64,000 nucleotides of DNA, taken from Monarcha castaneiventris obscurior (lineage: Eukaryota; Chordata; Aves; Passeriformes; Monarchidae). Made by a program: the position numbers and the translations under genes. Shown here piece by piece: positions 43,871 to 56,375 of this stretch. The stretch is taken from assembly GCA_026261815.1 (NCBI GenBank), contig JAMPIT010000417.1, positions 7,597,501 to 7,661,500 on the forward strand. The letters run 5' to 3'. The notes beneath the pieces were generated by a model, which was not told the DNA's origin, searched no databases, and saw only the letters and a list, made by a program, of their open reading frames with translations. The stretch's first letter is position 1; every line of letters begins with the position of its first letter.

Positions 43871-46800
43871 AAAAAAAGGAAATCACCTAATGAACAGTAT
43901 TTTCTCTTTCTTTTGTGAGCTGAATGAAAAGCAGAGGTCAAACCAGCTCACGGTAGGGCACAGCAGGATTTCCAGGGCCTCCAGTTTCCTTTTCAGGACA
44001 CTTGTTCTGAGATTGCAGAGAGAAGCAACCAAAGCTGGGAAAGTCGTGAGAGCCCATGCACAGTCCTGCCCACAGGCAGCTGTGCTGTGCTCCTCCTTCC
44101 TCACTTGGACTGGTTTGAAATGACTCAGGTGCCAGAGTTTTTGTCTTGAAGAGGTCCCCTTCTCCTGAGCTGCTCTGCTAGGACACCCGGCCAGAATTTC
44201 CCTGTGCTTTCATCCCATCTCCGGATTCCTCTTCTTTGAAGGGCTTGGGACAGTCAGCACTGTTTACACTTCCCAAAGCTGTACAAACAGTTGGCCCCTT
44301 CCCTCCTCAGTCACATCGTCTAGACAGCAGCAGTCCTTCCCTTGGTCGGAAAGGCCACTGCATTTCCCTTTCCTCCCAGCAAGGGAGGTATCACACATCT
44401 GGCACTTGGGTGCCATGCTGTGGGGAGCAAAGGCAGGTCCTGCCCTGTGCCTCAGTTTTGGGATCCCCCCAGCACATTGACAGCACCCTCAGTCCATGGC
44501 TCAGCTGTGAGGATCACAGACCCAAGCAGAAACTTGTGCTGCAGTGGTGAACCCGGGGACATCAGTGTGCAGGAGTAATCCAGGGTGTCCTTAAAGGACA
44601 AGCTTGACACCCACAGGTGTCCACCTTGCTGGACATGGTTCATTTTGGGGTGATGACGTGTTTTCTCTGATCCTCCAAAGGGAAGGAGTAATGGTGAGCT
44701 CTATCTGCCCCCAGGAATGAAAACACAGGCAAAATCACAATTCCCCACTTTGATTTCCAGAAGATAATTCAGGGAAAAGAAAGATTTTTTTGCATGAGAC
44801 TTCTCTGGGCTTGAGGACCTGTCAGCAGGGACTTTGAGAAGAAAAGAGTGTGAAGAGGGGTACGAGGAAGCATGGGAGCATCATCCTGGACTGGGGAGTG
44901 GGAGAAAGGGCTCGGTGTCCCAGAGTCCGGCACACTGCCTGTCCATGCAGGTCCCCAGGCAACCCCATCCCCAACTGTGGTCTCTTTTAAAAGCTTGGAA
45001 TGAGCTGGTGCTGAAAGGTTGCAAGCCCTGGCACCAGGAGCCACCCCCTGCCCAGTGCCTGGCACCCACCTGCAGCAGCTGCTTGCCCAGGGGCTTGCTC
45101 AGAGGCTGCTCACTCGCCACAGCACCCTGGTGCACATCAGCACAGTTCGGCCTGGAGCACGGGCAGGAGGGGCCTGTGCCACTTCCAAAGGCTGGAGCAG
45201 GTGGTTTACACCCACCCCACAAAGCCAGGCTCGGGAAATAAATCCTGGCAGCACGCTGCTGGAAAGTGTCTCCATGCAGGGATGCCAGCTCGGTGCACCC
45301 AGTGCTACAGGTGATCTCAGAGGAGCCAGGCAGTTTTGGCAACTCTCCCTGGTTTGATTGCTCAGCTGCTGCTTTACCTAAAGACCCAGTCTCGGGATAT
45401 GCCATTCAGCAGGAGGTTCATCTTTTGATGGAGGAAATGCATCCAGCCTTCCAGGCAGTGGAGAGAGGCTGCAGCAATTGATCCTCCTGTGATAACACAG
45501 CTCCTGAAAGCGACAGGCCGATGGGAGAGCAAGGCTGGGGTTATTCAGGTGCAAGGAGCAAACCCCTGTGTTTTAGAGCCAGACTTTAGCATTGGCACTT
45601 TGCTACACTAAAGCTGTTTCATGGGTGAGTGAAGGGAAAAATCAGTTTGCAAGAGCAGGCCCAGAAAAACCCTTGAGTGCTTATTTTATTGGTATTCAGG
45701 AGTACAAACAGCTTAAACTCTCCCCACACCTGGCTGCGGCTGGAAGGAAGAGCTTTCTCCAGCCCAGCCATGTGGCACAAAGCCCACAGAGGTGTTCTCT
45801 TCCATGTGCTCAGCTCGTGCCTCCCTGGCATAAGCTGTGCCCCCACCACGACAGCCACCATGTCCTGCTGCCTCACCTGCCCACGAGCCAGACGTGGCTG
45901 GAGACAGCTCAGTGGAAATCAGTGCCTTCCTTCTTTATCCCAGGGTGGGATAAGGATGTACTGGAATGTGGCCCCATCTCACTGTCCATGCACCAATATC
46001 TGGTGGGCCCCGGGGGTGGAGAAGCCAGCTGTGCCAAGGGAAAAGCAGGGTACAAAGAAGGGGGAAAATATGAAGAATTGAAAGCTATTTAGGAAAAAAC
46101 CCTACAACAGAAACTCGTTGCCTGAGCATGCAGCTGTTCCTCACTCGCCTTCAGACAGCCCATGACCAAAGGCTGCTGCCCCTCCCTGAGCCATGATCTG
46201 CCCGTGACCAAGTGAACTTGTTGCAGGCTTGGGAATTTCCCATCTTAAAGGAAAGGAAGCAAGGAAGCCAGGCAGCCTCAGCTGTTTGTGGATTTTGTCG
46301 CAGGGTTAAAGCAACAACAGAGCTCCCCAAAAACTGAGCACTAAGGGGAGCTGGAGGTAACCCCAAATGCTGTGGCCTCCCTGCAGGGAGTGCAGACACC
46401 GGGTCAACACAAGGCGTTAAAAGTCACAGCAGTGGGTCCGTGAACTCTTGGCAGAGGAGCCAGGCGATTAAAGACACCAGAATATAAAATTGTGGCAGGG
46501 CTCACCTACCATTTTTCCTCCCGCAGCCAGGCAGATACCAGACAGGACTCTGGCATGATGGACTGCCTTGGATTCGCAGCAAAGGCTGGAGTAAAGACAG
46601 CCTCAAGGGAAGCAACCCCCTTTTTTTATTACTTTTTTATTAGTATCTCAATAAAGCTGTTTGCAAGGGATTAAGCAGCAACCCAAACGCTGCGGGGACC
46701 CAGGCAGCAGGGAGGTTTGTGGTTTGACAGTCGATGCACTTTACAAAGTGTTTGCTGTGAATTTTTTTTTGCACATGCTGCAGAAATTCAATGGATGGTG

Positions 46801-49800
46801 CAGAAACACCAGGGAAGCAGCTTGGCTGTAGGTCTTGCCCCAGCAGCTTTGGAAACTCCCAAGTTCCCAAATGTTCCGACCTTTGTCCCTGGCCAAAGCT
46901 GGCTGATGCAGTCAGTGAAGGCAGGCTCCGGTCCCCAAACCCAGCCCTGCTTGGCTGTTTTCTGCATGAAAAGAAATTGTTTTTCAGCAGGAATCTCGGC
47001 ACAGAACCAGGGAAGAGCAGAGGAGATGGTGTCAGCTACTGTTGGTCTCTTGAGCTGTGAGCCACAACATCAGACACAAAAGTAAATGAGATCAGCACCG
47101 GAAAAGTGCTGATGACTGAACCAAGGTGTGCTCCCAGAAAAAAGCCCTTCTTCACACCTGCTTCCCCACCCCTGCCATGGAGGGGATTTCAGCACTCCCC
47201 AGGCCTTGGGTGGGGATGTCAGCATGCTTCAGGGATATCAGCAGGCTGGGAAGGTGCTCAGGAGAGCTGACATTTGGGAATGCTGGGGTGTTAACTTCTC
47301 CCAGAAAGGAGGGCAGGGGGCGTTTCCACGGCGCTGCACACACACTGGCTTGATGTCTGTGAGGAAAAGTTCTGGGAAGTGCCTGCGTTTCTGCAGGGTG
47401 CTTGCAATGCCTCCTGGGCGTCTCTCATGCCGAGGGGCTGTGCGAAGCGGACTGTGCCTTTAAAATCTGCAGAGGTGTTATTTAGGTGGAAAAAATGTTT
47501 CACCATGTCCATGGATATTGTTTGCATTTCAGTAATTGACCGAGGAGAGACACAGGGAGAGAGAGAGAGAGGGAAAAGACCTTCCTTCCCTCTGACAGGT
47601 TCAGGAATTTTTTCCACTAATTAAGAAGAAAAACAAAATGCTTGCACTGGGAGGGGGATGGGAGGAAAAGGGGGTCTCCCTGGTGTCCCATAAACCTGGT
47701 AGCCATGGACAAAACACCACAATCACAGCATAGCCTTGCCCTGGAAAGTTTGAGGCAGTTCTGGCCAGTGGAGCGAGGCAGGAGCACACCTCTCACTCAC
47801 AGGGGACCCTGCTTTCCAGCATCCCAGGCTGGGTGAGGACCAGCTCCCTCCCAGAAGGATGCACAAATCCAGATGAGGCTCTTAGTCTCTTAGTCTCTTA
47901 GGCAGTACCTGCTGCGATGAGGTGACAGCCAGTGGTGCAGGATTGTCCCCTGGGAGGGATGGGGGATGCTTTACACATCAGAGCATCTCTCTGGCTGCAG
48001 TGAGATGCAGTCAGATGGCTGTAAAAGGACTGAAATGGGTGCTCCTTGCATTCAGGTTTGGCTGGGATGAGGCTCTCCTGGCCCCACTGAGGCAGGTGTG
48101 AACAGCCCAGTAATTGAATAAAGCCTTCTCCCAGCATGGCCACCTTCAAGTGTGTTAAATGAAACAGAAAGGAGCAGCTGAACAGGATCTGCAGATTTTT
48201 TCCCCATGATACGTATTTTCCCTTTTCCATGGATAGTCCCACCGGGTATGCTGTGACCTATTGTTGTACTTATTTATTTACTCAGGTCTTTTAGATGGTT
48301 TCAAAGCCCATGGCCAGGAAGGAGCAGCCAGATGCTGTTGCCATGTGGGACACAAAATCTGCTCCAGTTTCCCACTCTGAACACAAGTGAGGAACCAGGT
48401 GCAATCCCCAAACCCATGACTGAACCCTGTTCCCTTCCCTCCTTGCTCTAACCTAGAAAGTGGGATATTTCATTGCAAGTTCATCCTGTGTGGTTTTTCC
48501 CAAGCAAGAGGTTAGCTGATTGGAGTGGTTTGGGTTAAGGAGCTGCTCCTCTTTTTGGGGAAAGACCAGGGCTGGGTGGAAGGATGTAGGAGAAGCATTG
48601 GGTACTTGGAGATTTCCTTGTGCCATACACCGTTAACCCCTGAGGAAGGACAGCCAGCAACAGGGTTTTTTTTTTCCTAGCTGGAAAACATGAATATTTA
48701 TGAGTTTGGATTTAAAAATCCTCCAAGGAATCTGGGTGCATGTGAGCACCCATCCAGGAAATGGAGGCCCTTGGGCAGCAAAGGTTGGGAGCTGGCACGG
48801 TGCTGCTGTGCTCACTGTGGTGTGTTGTCTGTGCTGTGGTGCAGATGGGGAAGGATGTCACCGCTGCTGGCAGTGTCCCTGGCATTTGGAACACGTGTGG
48901 CCACAAATCCAAAGTGTCACAAGTGTGAGCTGTGGGTAAGGCAGGTGGGTCGTGAACTTCAAATGTGATCAGTCCTTATGGAGCTGGAGTGGAGGGAAAC
49001 AAGGGTTTTGTGAGAGCTGGATCCTGCTCTCAGCCAGAGCAGATTCCTGCTGGCACTTCTGCAGGCTGAGAGACGTGGTCACTGCAGTGCTTCCACTGGG
49101 GAGAGCAGCAAGGTCTGTGCTCCCCAGTGCTGGTAGGACCTGGCTTCCTGGGGTACATGTCCCTGCGTGGGAGGGGTCACAGTGCCAGGATTTGGCAGCT
49201 AGCAGAGCTCCTTGGATTTGGGCATCTGCAGCTCAGCTCTCCATCACTGGTATGGGATGCCGATAGTTCCCATCCACAGGTCTGAAAAGGACCTGAGAAG
49301 TTTGTGAGGAGCTGCCAGAACCGGTTACTGAGAGACACAGTGATCTTGTAAAGGAGTGGGAGGAGGAAGGTAAAGCCCAAAGGAAGGATTTGCTTTTTGG
49401 GAACTTTTTCTTTCACTCCTTTCCACCCCTCACCCAAAGACCCCCTCCTGCTTGCCAGGAAACTTGGTCGGGGCAAGCATTTTGCCACCTGGCTTATGCA
49501 CGCACCAGTCAAGGAAACAATTCTGCAACTGAAAGAGGAAATCTCCGTCCTGGCTATTTCCAACCTCTATTGTTTGTTACCCAACTCATGCATTACACAG
49601 ACCAGTAGGCAAGGCAGCAAGATTGCAACACTATGCATGTGCTTTCAGACACTTAATTTTAGCATTGCATCCTCTGATTTGTGGTACTGAGAAAACCCAG
49701 TTCTAAGGAAAGAGGAAACCTGTGTTTCTGACACTTGATTTTGACCATAAAAGGAAGCAGATCATTCGAGTGACCTAACAGGTTTAGTCATTCAGACTGT

Positions 49801-52800
49801 AATCCTCTGAGAGTCCAGTGAATCCCTGCTGGGGTTTTCCCATTCCCAAGGAGCTGGATTGCTTGGGAGCTCTGGCCTGGGCTGAAATCCTTGAGTGACT
49901 GGTGCTTTTCTGCCTCTGATTAAGCTCCTGATCTTTGGACCTTTTCTCAGGGCAGTACAGGACACATGCACTCCTCTTCCCAAGCAATCTCAGGATGGCA
50001 CTGACTTTGCCACAACTGTCAGACCTTGACACCATTTCTCCTATGAACCCAAATGTGTTTTTAAGGCACTTGTCAATGTGCTGTCGAAAATCTTCCTGCC
50101 TTTCCCCAACAACAGCGCTCTCCTTAGCTGCAGGTGTAAAAGGCATTTTGAAAAGAAGTTGAATGCAATGATTTTAGGAATAAACAGCTCTGGAGGGAGC
50201 CTCTGTGCAGCACTGAGGGCTGAGTTCAAAGTGCAAAACCCCCCTTTGCCTTGTCCTGCTCTGAGCTCTCTTCTGCAGCATGGCTTAGTCCCCTTCCAGG
50301 GAGGGGTAGAAAGGCCTTCCATGCTGGGAAGAAAACTGGGACTGATGCACAGCAACTCTTCCCTACAGAGACAGGCCCTGAGACAGCAAGGACCTGCCTC
50401 CCTGCTGAGAGGCATCTTAGCTGGTGCTGACTGCAGTCCCACAGATACTCTGACCTGGTATTGCAGGGATTCTCCCACCAGCAATGCAGCAAAGAAACAC
50501 ACAGACCTACCAAAATCACAGTGCTTGTGGCAAGTGTCCAGCCCCGCACCAAGCAACAAGCAAACCCCAAACCTCACCAGCTCCTCACCCCACCAGTGCC
50601 GGGGCAAAGGCACCAGGTGCTGGGATGAGGCTGAGACCCCTGCTGCATGCCCAGCCATGGGTATGGAAACTGCACACGGCAGATTTTCTTCCTGATGGCT
50701 GCAGGGAGGCAGTCCTATCACCAGGACTCCCTCTAGAGCTTCCTGCAAGCCAGTCCAGGCCTAAGAATGGCTGTGCTGGCCACTTCCTAAAATGTAGAAG
50801 CATCCTTGGGGTTTTTTTTTGCAATCTTGCAGACATAACATGCTTTCAATTCCTCAAAAACAGTGTTCTGCATGTGACCAGAGGCACTGTCCTCTGTCCG
50901 CCTGGTCCCTTCCCCTTCCAACAACACATGTTTGCAGCTGGTGATGGGAGCCAGGGAGTCTCCTTCTCCTTCTTTTTCAGCAGTCAGCGGGGCTATGACA
51001 TGTGCCTGTTTCATTGAGAAAGGTACCAAACCACAGAAGGTTGTGAAACGGGAAAATGGGAAGCTGGAGTAGGTGGAACAGGAGTGTGCTTTAAAGGAAG
51101 AAAGAAGTCTTTCTTTTTTCCAAGCACCTGGTTGTGCAAGACCTGAGGATTGTGATTCGACTTTGAGACAAAACCATCATGACATAGCTTTGGCCGAAGG
51201 TCAGCATTGGCCCTGTTTGGTTTGGCGTGTCAGTGAAAAAAAGTAAAAAAAAAAAATAGAAAGAAAGAAAGGAAAGAGGTATTCTTGCTGTGCTTCTTGA
51301 AATATTTGAATTGCAGGTCCTGGCTCACCTCTGCAAGGGTGGAGGAGCTGGGAGCAGGTTGAGGCAGCCAGTTGAGGGGCACTCTTGGACTCTGTGCTTT
51401 CTTTGGGAATGAAGCCGGGCTGTGGGGGTTTTCCTGCACCCTCAAGAGCTGAAGCAATGCTGATAGAAAGAGAGTGTCCTGTGGTGTCCTCCATCACCAT
51501 GATGGTTCCCAACGGCAGCTTGGGAGCCGGGGGAATGCCAAGCATCCTTCACTTCTCTGGATACAGTGAGAAGTGCAATCTGGCTGATGAGTTGGAGATT
51601 GTGGAAGAGGAAGGAGCAACAGAAACATGCTTATTGTGAGCTGAATTCAAGTGCTCACACCAGGGTAACTTCTGCTCCTGTATATCCCTGTCCTCCCCAT
51701 GCACACACTCCAGTGGGGAAGAGAGCTGGGCTCTCTCATCCAGAGGATGCCCTGTTCTTCCCACTGGGCTGTTTTGCAGTTCCAGGCCAAGACAGGAATG
51801 CCAGGAATGCGAAATCCCGGCACACTGCCCTGTGTCCCGTCCCCGGCTGCCCCCCCCCGGCTGCCCCCCCCCGGCTGCCCCCCGCTTCCCTGGCCCGTCG
51901 CAAGAACAGGATATTCACCCGAGCGACGAGCGACATACACTCACACACGTCTTGTTATCAGGAAAAAACACTCAGTCAGCGTCTGGAATGGGCTCTAATT
52001 AACTGTGTGGCCACCGGGACTTCCCTGTGGGGCTGTGGGGAAAGCACTCGCTCACAATGGGATACGGGCAAGTGGTCAGCAGTGGGTCAGATCTTCCAGG
52101 GCCACCAGCATGGCAAGGGCTGGAGGTGAGCATCGAGTGCCAGCACAGCCCTGCCATCACCCAGTGGTCCCTTTCCTCCTGCTCTCCCTCCTGGCAGAGC
52201 CACAGGATGGCAGGGAGAGCCTCTACAGAGCAGAGCATCCAGCCCCAGAGCAAGGTTTCACCCCCTCCTTGCCATGGTGAAGTTGGGGTCCTCGGGCTGA
52301 GAGGTGCCCCCAGCCCCATGCCCCTGCCTCGGCCACCCTGAGTCATGTCAACGTGTCCCTGCTTCCAGCACAGGCTCTGCAAAGACGTCCTGTCTCAGGT
52401 AAACAGGATCTCGCCGCGCTATGTGACCTTGTTTACCTCCCTGAAAGAATTTGGCTGGAATTTTTTTTTATTATTTTTTTTCTTCCTAAGGGCTGGTGAG
52501 TCACCCTGCAGAAATGTGTGCTGCCTTTCCACACTGACTCACCTCTCTGCCCACACTTCTGCCTTTCCCTCCTGCCCCCCAGCTCTGGGGCAGCTGAGAA
52601 GCCCCTGCTCAACTGATGATGCAACCCATGTACTGGTGCTGGTGCCAGTGGATGTGGCAGTGGCATCTCTGCCACAGGAAACATGGCCAAGTGTTCGGGC
52701 AGTCCCTGTGCCAAAACACAGGAAAAGCACCAAGAAATTACCCCGTGCATTGTCAACTCCAAAAACACCAAAGAAAACAAAGCAAAAAAACAACCAAAAA

Positions 52801-53319
52801 AATAAAAATTGTCCTCACTAGAACAATTGCCCAGAAGAATAGAAAAGAGAAAAAAAAAAAAAAGAGGCCAATGGACCTGGCTCAATGCCAGGACCCTTGT
52901 TTTCCTTTCCCAACACAATGCACATTAAATAATACTTCCTTCTCACAACAAGGCCCTCCTGGGCCGGTTTTTGTTTTTCTCCCCTGCTGTGTGGGGGTCG
53001 GTCAGCGCAAATGGCTCCCAGGAGCATCGGCACTTCAGGGCTGCTGCTCATCCCCACTGCCATGGATTGCCTGTTCCCAGCACTGTGGAGGAGTGAGAGC
53101 CCTGGCTTGGGCTGCTTGCCTCCCCCTCAGCTTTCCAGTGGGGAGCAGCAGGCCCTTGAGCACTTCTCCTGACCTCTCCCACCCCCGGCATGATACATCT
53201 TTAGCTGCTTTGCAGGATAACATCTCCTCAAGGTAAGCCAGGTAGCTACCCCAAAGCACTGCCGTGTAACCATACTCAGGCTGCAAAGGCATCCCTACAA
53301 GCTTATCACAGCAGCCATA
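43871..53319. other. Downstream intergenic DNA, no gene seen
   Basis: No coding exon is supported. Landmarks: a canonical AATAAA at 46,650-46,655; an 8-bp tandem CTTAGTCT (two and a half copies) at 47,881-47,902; a GAGAGAGAGAGAGAG run near 47,557; A-rich runs near 51,240-51,275 and 52,790-52,865; three 14-bp GGCTGCCCCCCCCC units at 51,843-51,883. The 205-codon frame at 50,078-50,695 and the 235-codon frame on the other strand at 50,041-50,748 mirror each other and lack family features. In mammals the next gene in this direction is CBX7; none of its exons is recognisable here. Confidence 0.5.
51843..51883 (-). repeat. Three-copy 14-bp C-rich minisatellite
   Basis: Three tandem units of GGCTG followed by 7-9 cytosines (51,843, 51,859 and 51,873; copies one and two without differences). 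The minus strand carries repeated runs of seven or more guanines, so it could form a G-quadruplex, and the plus strand an i-motif. Confidence 0.85.
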
Positions 53320-53780
53320 TCACAGATGCTGATTTATTGCCAGATTAATTATAACAGAATAAGAGAACAATGTATTTTACACGGGCGATGAATGGTTTCA
53401 TGACACTGCTGGCCAGGCTTCCAGACTGGGACAAGGGGGAACCCCTGTTATTTGCACCTTGGCTCTTCAGTTCCCATTTGGCTTGTGGTCAGTTGTTTTT
53501 CCTTCAGGATTTCTCTTCCCAATGACAGTGTCATTGACACCCGGCTGACTATATTTAAATGTCTGCATTGTGGAGTAATCCAAGGAAAACTCATTTTGTT
53601 TATTCTAACTTCTTTCCTGAGAAATTTAACATCTGAGATGCAATGCCTCTTGTTTGTTGGCAGTGTCAATCAACAGTCTCCAAGGGGCTGATCAGATCCA
53701 TATCTCTTTTGTCTGAGGATTATTGGGATTTCTGATTAAATTACAGCTGCAAGAAAGCAAGGAGTTGTCTTTCTTTAAAT
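53320..53780. promoter_or_regulatory. Candidate conserved non-coding element with TALE-homeodomain motifs
   Basis: AT-rich patch with an overlapping double palindrome, AATGACAGTGTCATTGACAC (53,521-53,540), which holds three TGACA half-sites typical of MEIS/PREP/TGIF. GTGTCAATCA at 53,663-53,672 is the complement of a PBX-PREP-like TGATTGACAC. AGATTAATTATAAC near 53,343 is a homeodomain-type core. The motifs are direct observations; enhancer status and conservation are inferred. Confidence 0.3.
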
Positions 53781-56249
53781 CAAACTGCGGCCTTTGTACA
53801 CAAAGTGACATCGCTTCAGCTGTGTACTCATCTCCCCAGATTTCTACTTTCTCACAGGAGGACACAGGCTGCTGGGCAAAATGGACCCAGTGGTTCTTGG
53901 GTGCTCCCATACACGGCACGTCTCTGTTCCTGACAAGGCTCAACACTCAGTCAACAGCTTGCTCAACTGGCCAGCCTTGTCATGGCACAAGGCAAAGGGA
54001 CAGATGCTGCAGTGGAGCAGCAGGTGGCAGGTCTAGGAGGCTTTTGGTGTACTTGCCCACTGACGCCCAAAGTTGAGCAAACTCATTTGTTTCAAGGATT
54101 GACTTCGTGCACTGACGTTCCTGAGGCAATCCAGAAAAGCCAGATCCAAGGTCCCACCTACCTGCATTGTCTGGGCTCAAACGTCAGTTCCTGCCTCTGA
54201 GTAAGGATTTGTATTCTGGGTAACAACAAATGCTTTGTGAAGGTGAGATCTTCTTGGCACTGCTTTGGTCTGTTCTTCTCCCACCCAGAAGATGAGCCTG
54301 TCCCCTGCTTCAAGGGTGTATGTGGTCAGGCACATCAGCAGTCAGGGTGATGGCACCGACCAACCTCTTGGTCAGTGAAAGATGATTTCTGAACAAGTTT
54401 AACCACGTCAAAGAGGTGCTGGAGATGGTTTAGTGGGAGTTACGAAGGAAATTGGGGCAGAGCTAGAACACAGCATGCAGCCCTGTAGAAGTCTCAGTGT
54501 TTGTACTGCCCCTGTGTTTGCTGTGCCCTCCAAGCATTCCCAAATCTGTGTGGTGGACATCAGTGGGATTCACCTCACAACAAATGTCTAAACACTGGCT
54601 CTGAAGTCTCAGCCAGCCGTCTCATCTCCCTCAATAGTCTAGAGAGTGAGATGGGCATGTCCAGAAAAAGAACTTGATTCCCTGGCTTAAATTTTTTAAG
54701 TTTGGGATGAATCATGCTGTGGCAGTGCTCAACGTTCTCCTTTGTCTAGAGAAGGAGACAAGGGCTGTTAGCGTTTGACTGCTTCATTTTCAATCAGCTT
54801 AATTTAAGGTGCTTAATTTTTAGCTGGAAAATGCCAAGAACAGTGAATCCCACCTCAGGAGAACAATGTACCAGTGTATGACAAGCAGCAGCAAGTCCAG
54901 GAACACAGCTCCTCTCTTGATTTATTTAACAGCTACAGTTATTGCTTAAACTTGATCATGGGAACCACTGTCTCAGCAAAATCCATCTTGCTCAACACAG
55001 GCAGAGCATGCCTTGTCCTCCAACAGTGCTGTCAAAGAGTACCTCCCTCAGGGATCTCAAAACACCAAGGAAAGAGTTGCTGGGCTAGCAACTTGCATCT
55101 GAGTGTGGGGTTTTCCCTGGATCTGGCATGGCGCATGTTTCTATCAGCTGCCAAACCTTTGGCAATTCACCAGCTCCTGATAACGCAAGTAAAAACCTGG
55201 AAAAGACAAATCCAAACACTTAGGCTAAATTACTGCGTACATACAAGTGTCCTCGTGCCTGGTGGGAACAACCAGGTTGTCCATATTTGCCTTAATGTCC
55301 AGGGCAGCCCCTGTACACCAGGTCTCAGTGACGAAGAGCAGCGCTGCTGGCAGATCTCCCTCCTGCCAGTGAGACCTTGGTGGAAAATTTTATCCAGCAA
55401 ATGTTTGTTGCTTGGCGTCCTCCAGTAAGGGAGCAGATGCTGAAGGTTGTTTGGCTAGCTGCTTAAACAAATCCTGGTGTTTTCTGCCAGACCAGGTGAA
55501 ATCCAGCCTTTTCAGCTCCCTGATCCTTACAAGATCAAGCAGCATTCGGCAGCTCAGTTACTGCTGAATATTCAGCTTTGAGGCTGTCATTCTGGCCATA
55601 GCCCTAATAACAACGATGAATCCACATTTTAAATGGCTCTTTGAAGCACCACGCAACTACAGAACAAAAGGGGAATATTCAGGTCAGGCTGTGTGTGTGC
55701 TCTTGAAACCATCTTTAATGTTCTTCAGAACTCAGACTTGGAGGCCTGTGTAGATAAGTGGTGGGCTTTGCTGGTCACGGGACACCTCACGTGTGAGCCT
55801 GTTCAGGGCTGTGGCAGTGCCATGCCAACTCACCAAACTGAGGTATTTTCAAGGTGGCTATCAGAATTATCACTTCCCATAGCAAACTGTCATGGGGAAT
55901 ATGTGCTATTTGGACTGGGAAGGTCCATCCCTAGCTCTATTTTCTCCCCCACTTGCACCAGGTACACATCTGGGATGTGTGATGAAAACCTGCCAAGTTC
56001 ATCTGTGTCACAGAAAGTGGGAAGCAATGGTGGTGACATCAGCCATGGCTGAGTGCTGAGAAGTCATGTGAGCATTTTTAAAAGGAGATGTAAGACACTC
56101 CCCCATCTGTTCTGTATCTCCTAGCTCCCTTCACTCAGGTATAAACCTCCTGTGGATGATGCCAACCCCAGTAGTTCAATGATTCACCAGTGCATGACCC
56201 ATTGCTCCTCTCTCCTTTGGTGAACACAGATGTTACTGGAGATAAAATT
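53781..56249. other. Intergenic DNA, no gene seen
   Basis: No gene supported. The 184-codon frame at 54,874-55,428 and the 119-codon frame at 55,693-56,052 have balanced composition, but I recognise no family, and neither has convincing splice borders. Notable motifs: an inverted SOX-like pair (CCTTTGTC at 54,739 and GACAAGG at 54,757) and the perfect 14-bp palindrome GCTGAATATTCAGC at 55,563-55,576, with GAATATTC repeated near 55,673. Confidence 0.45.
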
Positions 56250-56375
56250 ACGGGTTGGCTTGGACAGGTCTCTGAGCAGGCTGATCTACTTGAAGATGTC
56301 CCTGCTCATTGCAAGAGTGTTGGACTAGATGACCTTTAAAGGCCCCTTCCAACCCAAACCACTCTAGGATTCTGC
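56250..56375 (+). mobile_element. CR1 LINE 3' tail
   Basis: The segment reads CTTGGACAGGTCTCTGAGCA, then GATGTCCCTGCTCATTGCA, TTGGACTAGATGACCTTTAAA, GGCCCCTTCCAACCCAAACC and a final ATTCTG. These are the hallmark blocks of the avian chicken-repeat-1 3' end, in sense orientation on +. Only the 3' end is present, as usual for 5'-truncated CR1 copies, and there is no reverse-transcriptase coding sequence. This is the strongest single pointer to a bird genome. Confidence 0.93.

Noticed and set aside
54874..56052. 184- and 119-codon plus-strand frames before the CR1 tail, considered as a transposon or host exon
   Set aside because: They do not resemble CR1 endonuclease or reverse transcriptase, nor any host family I know.
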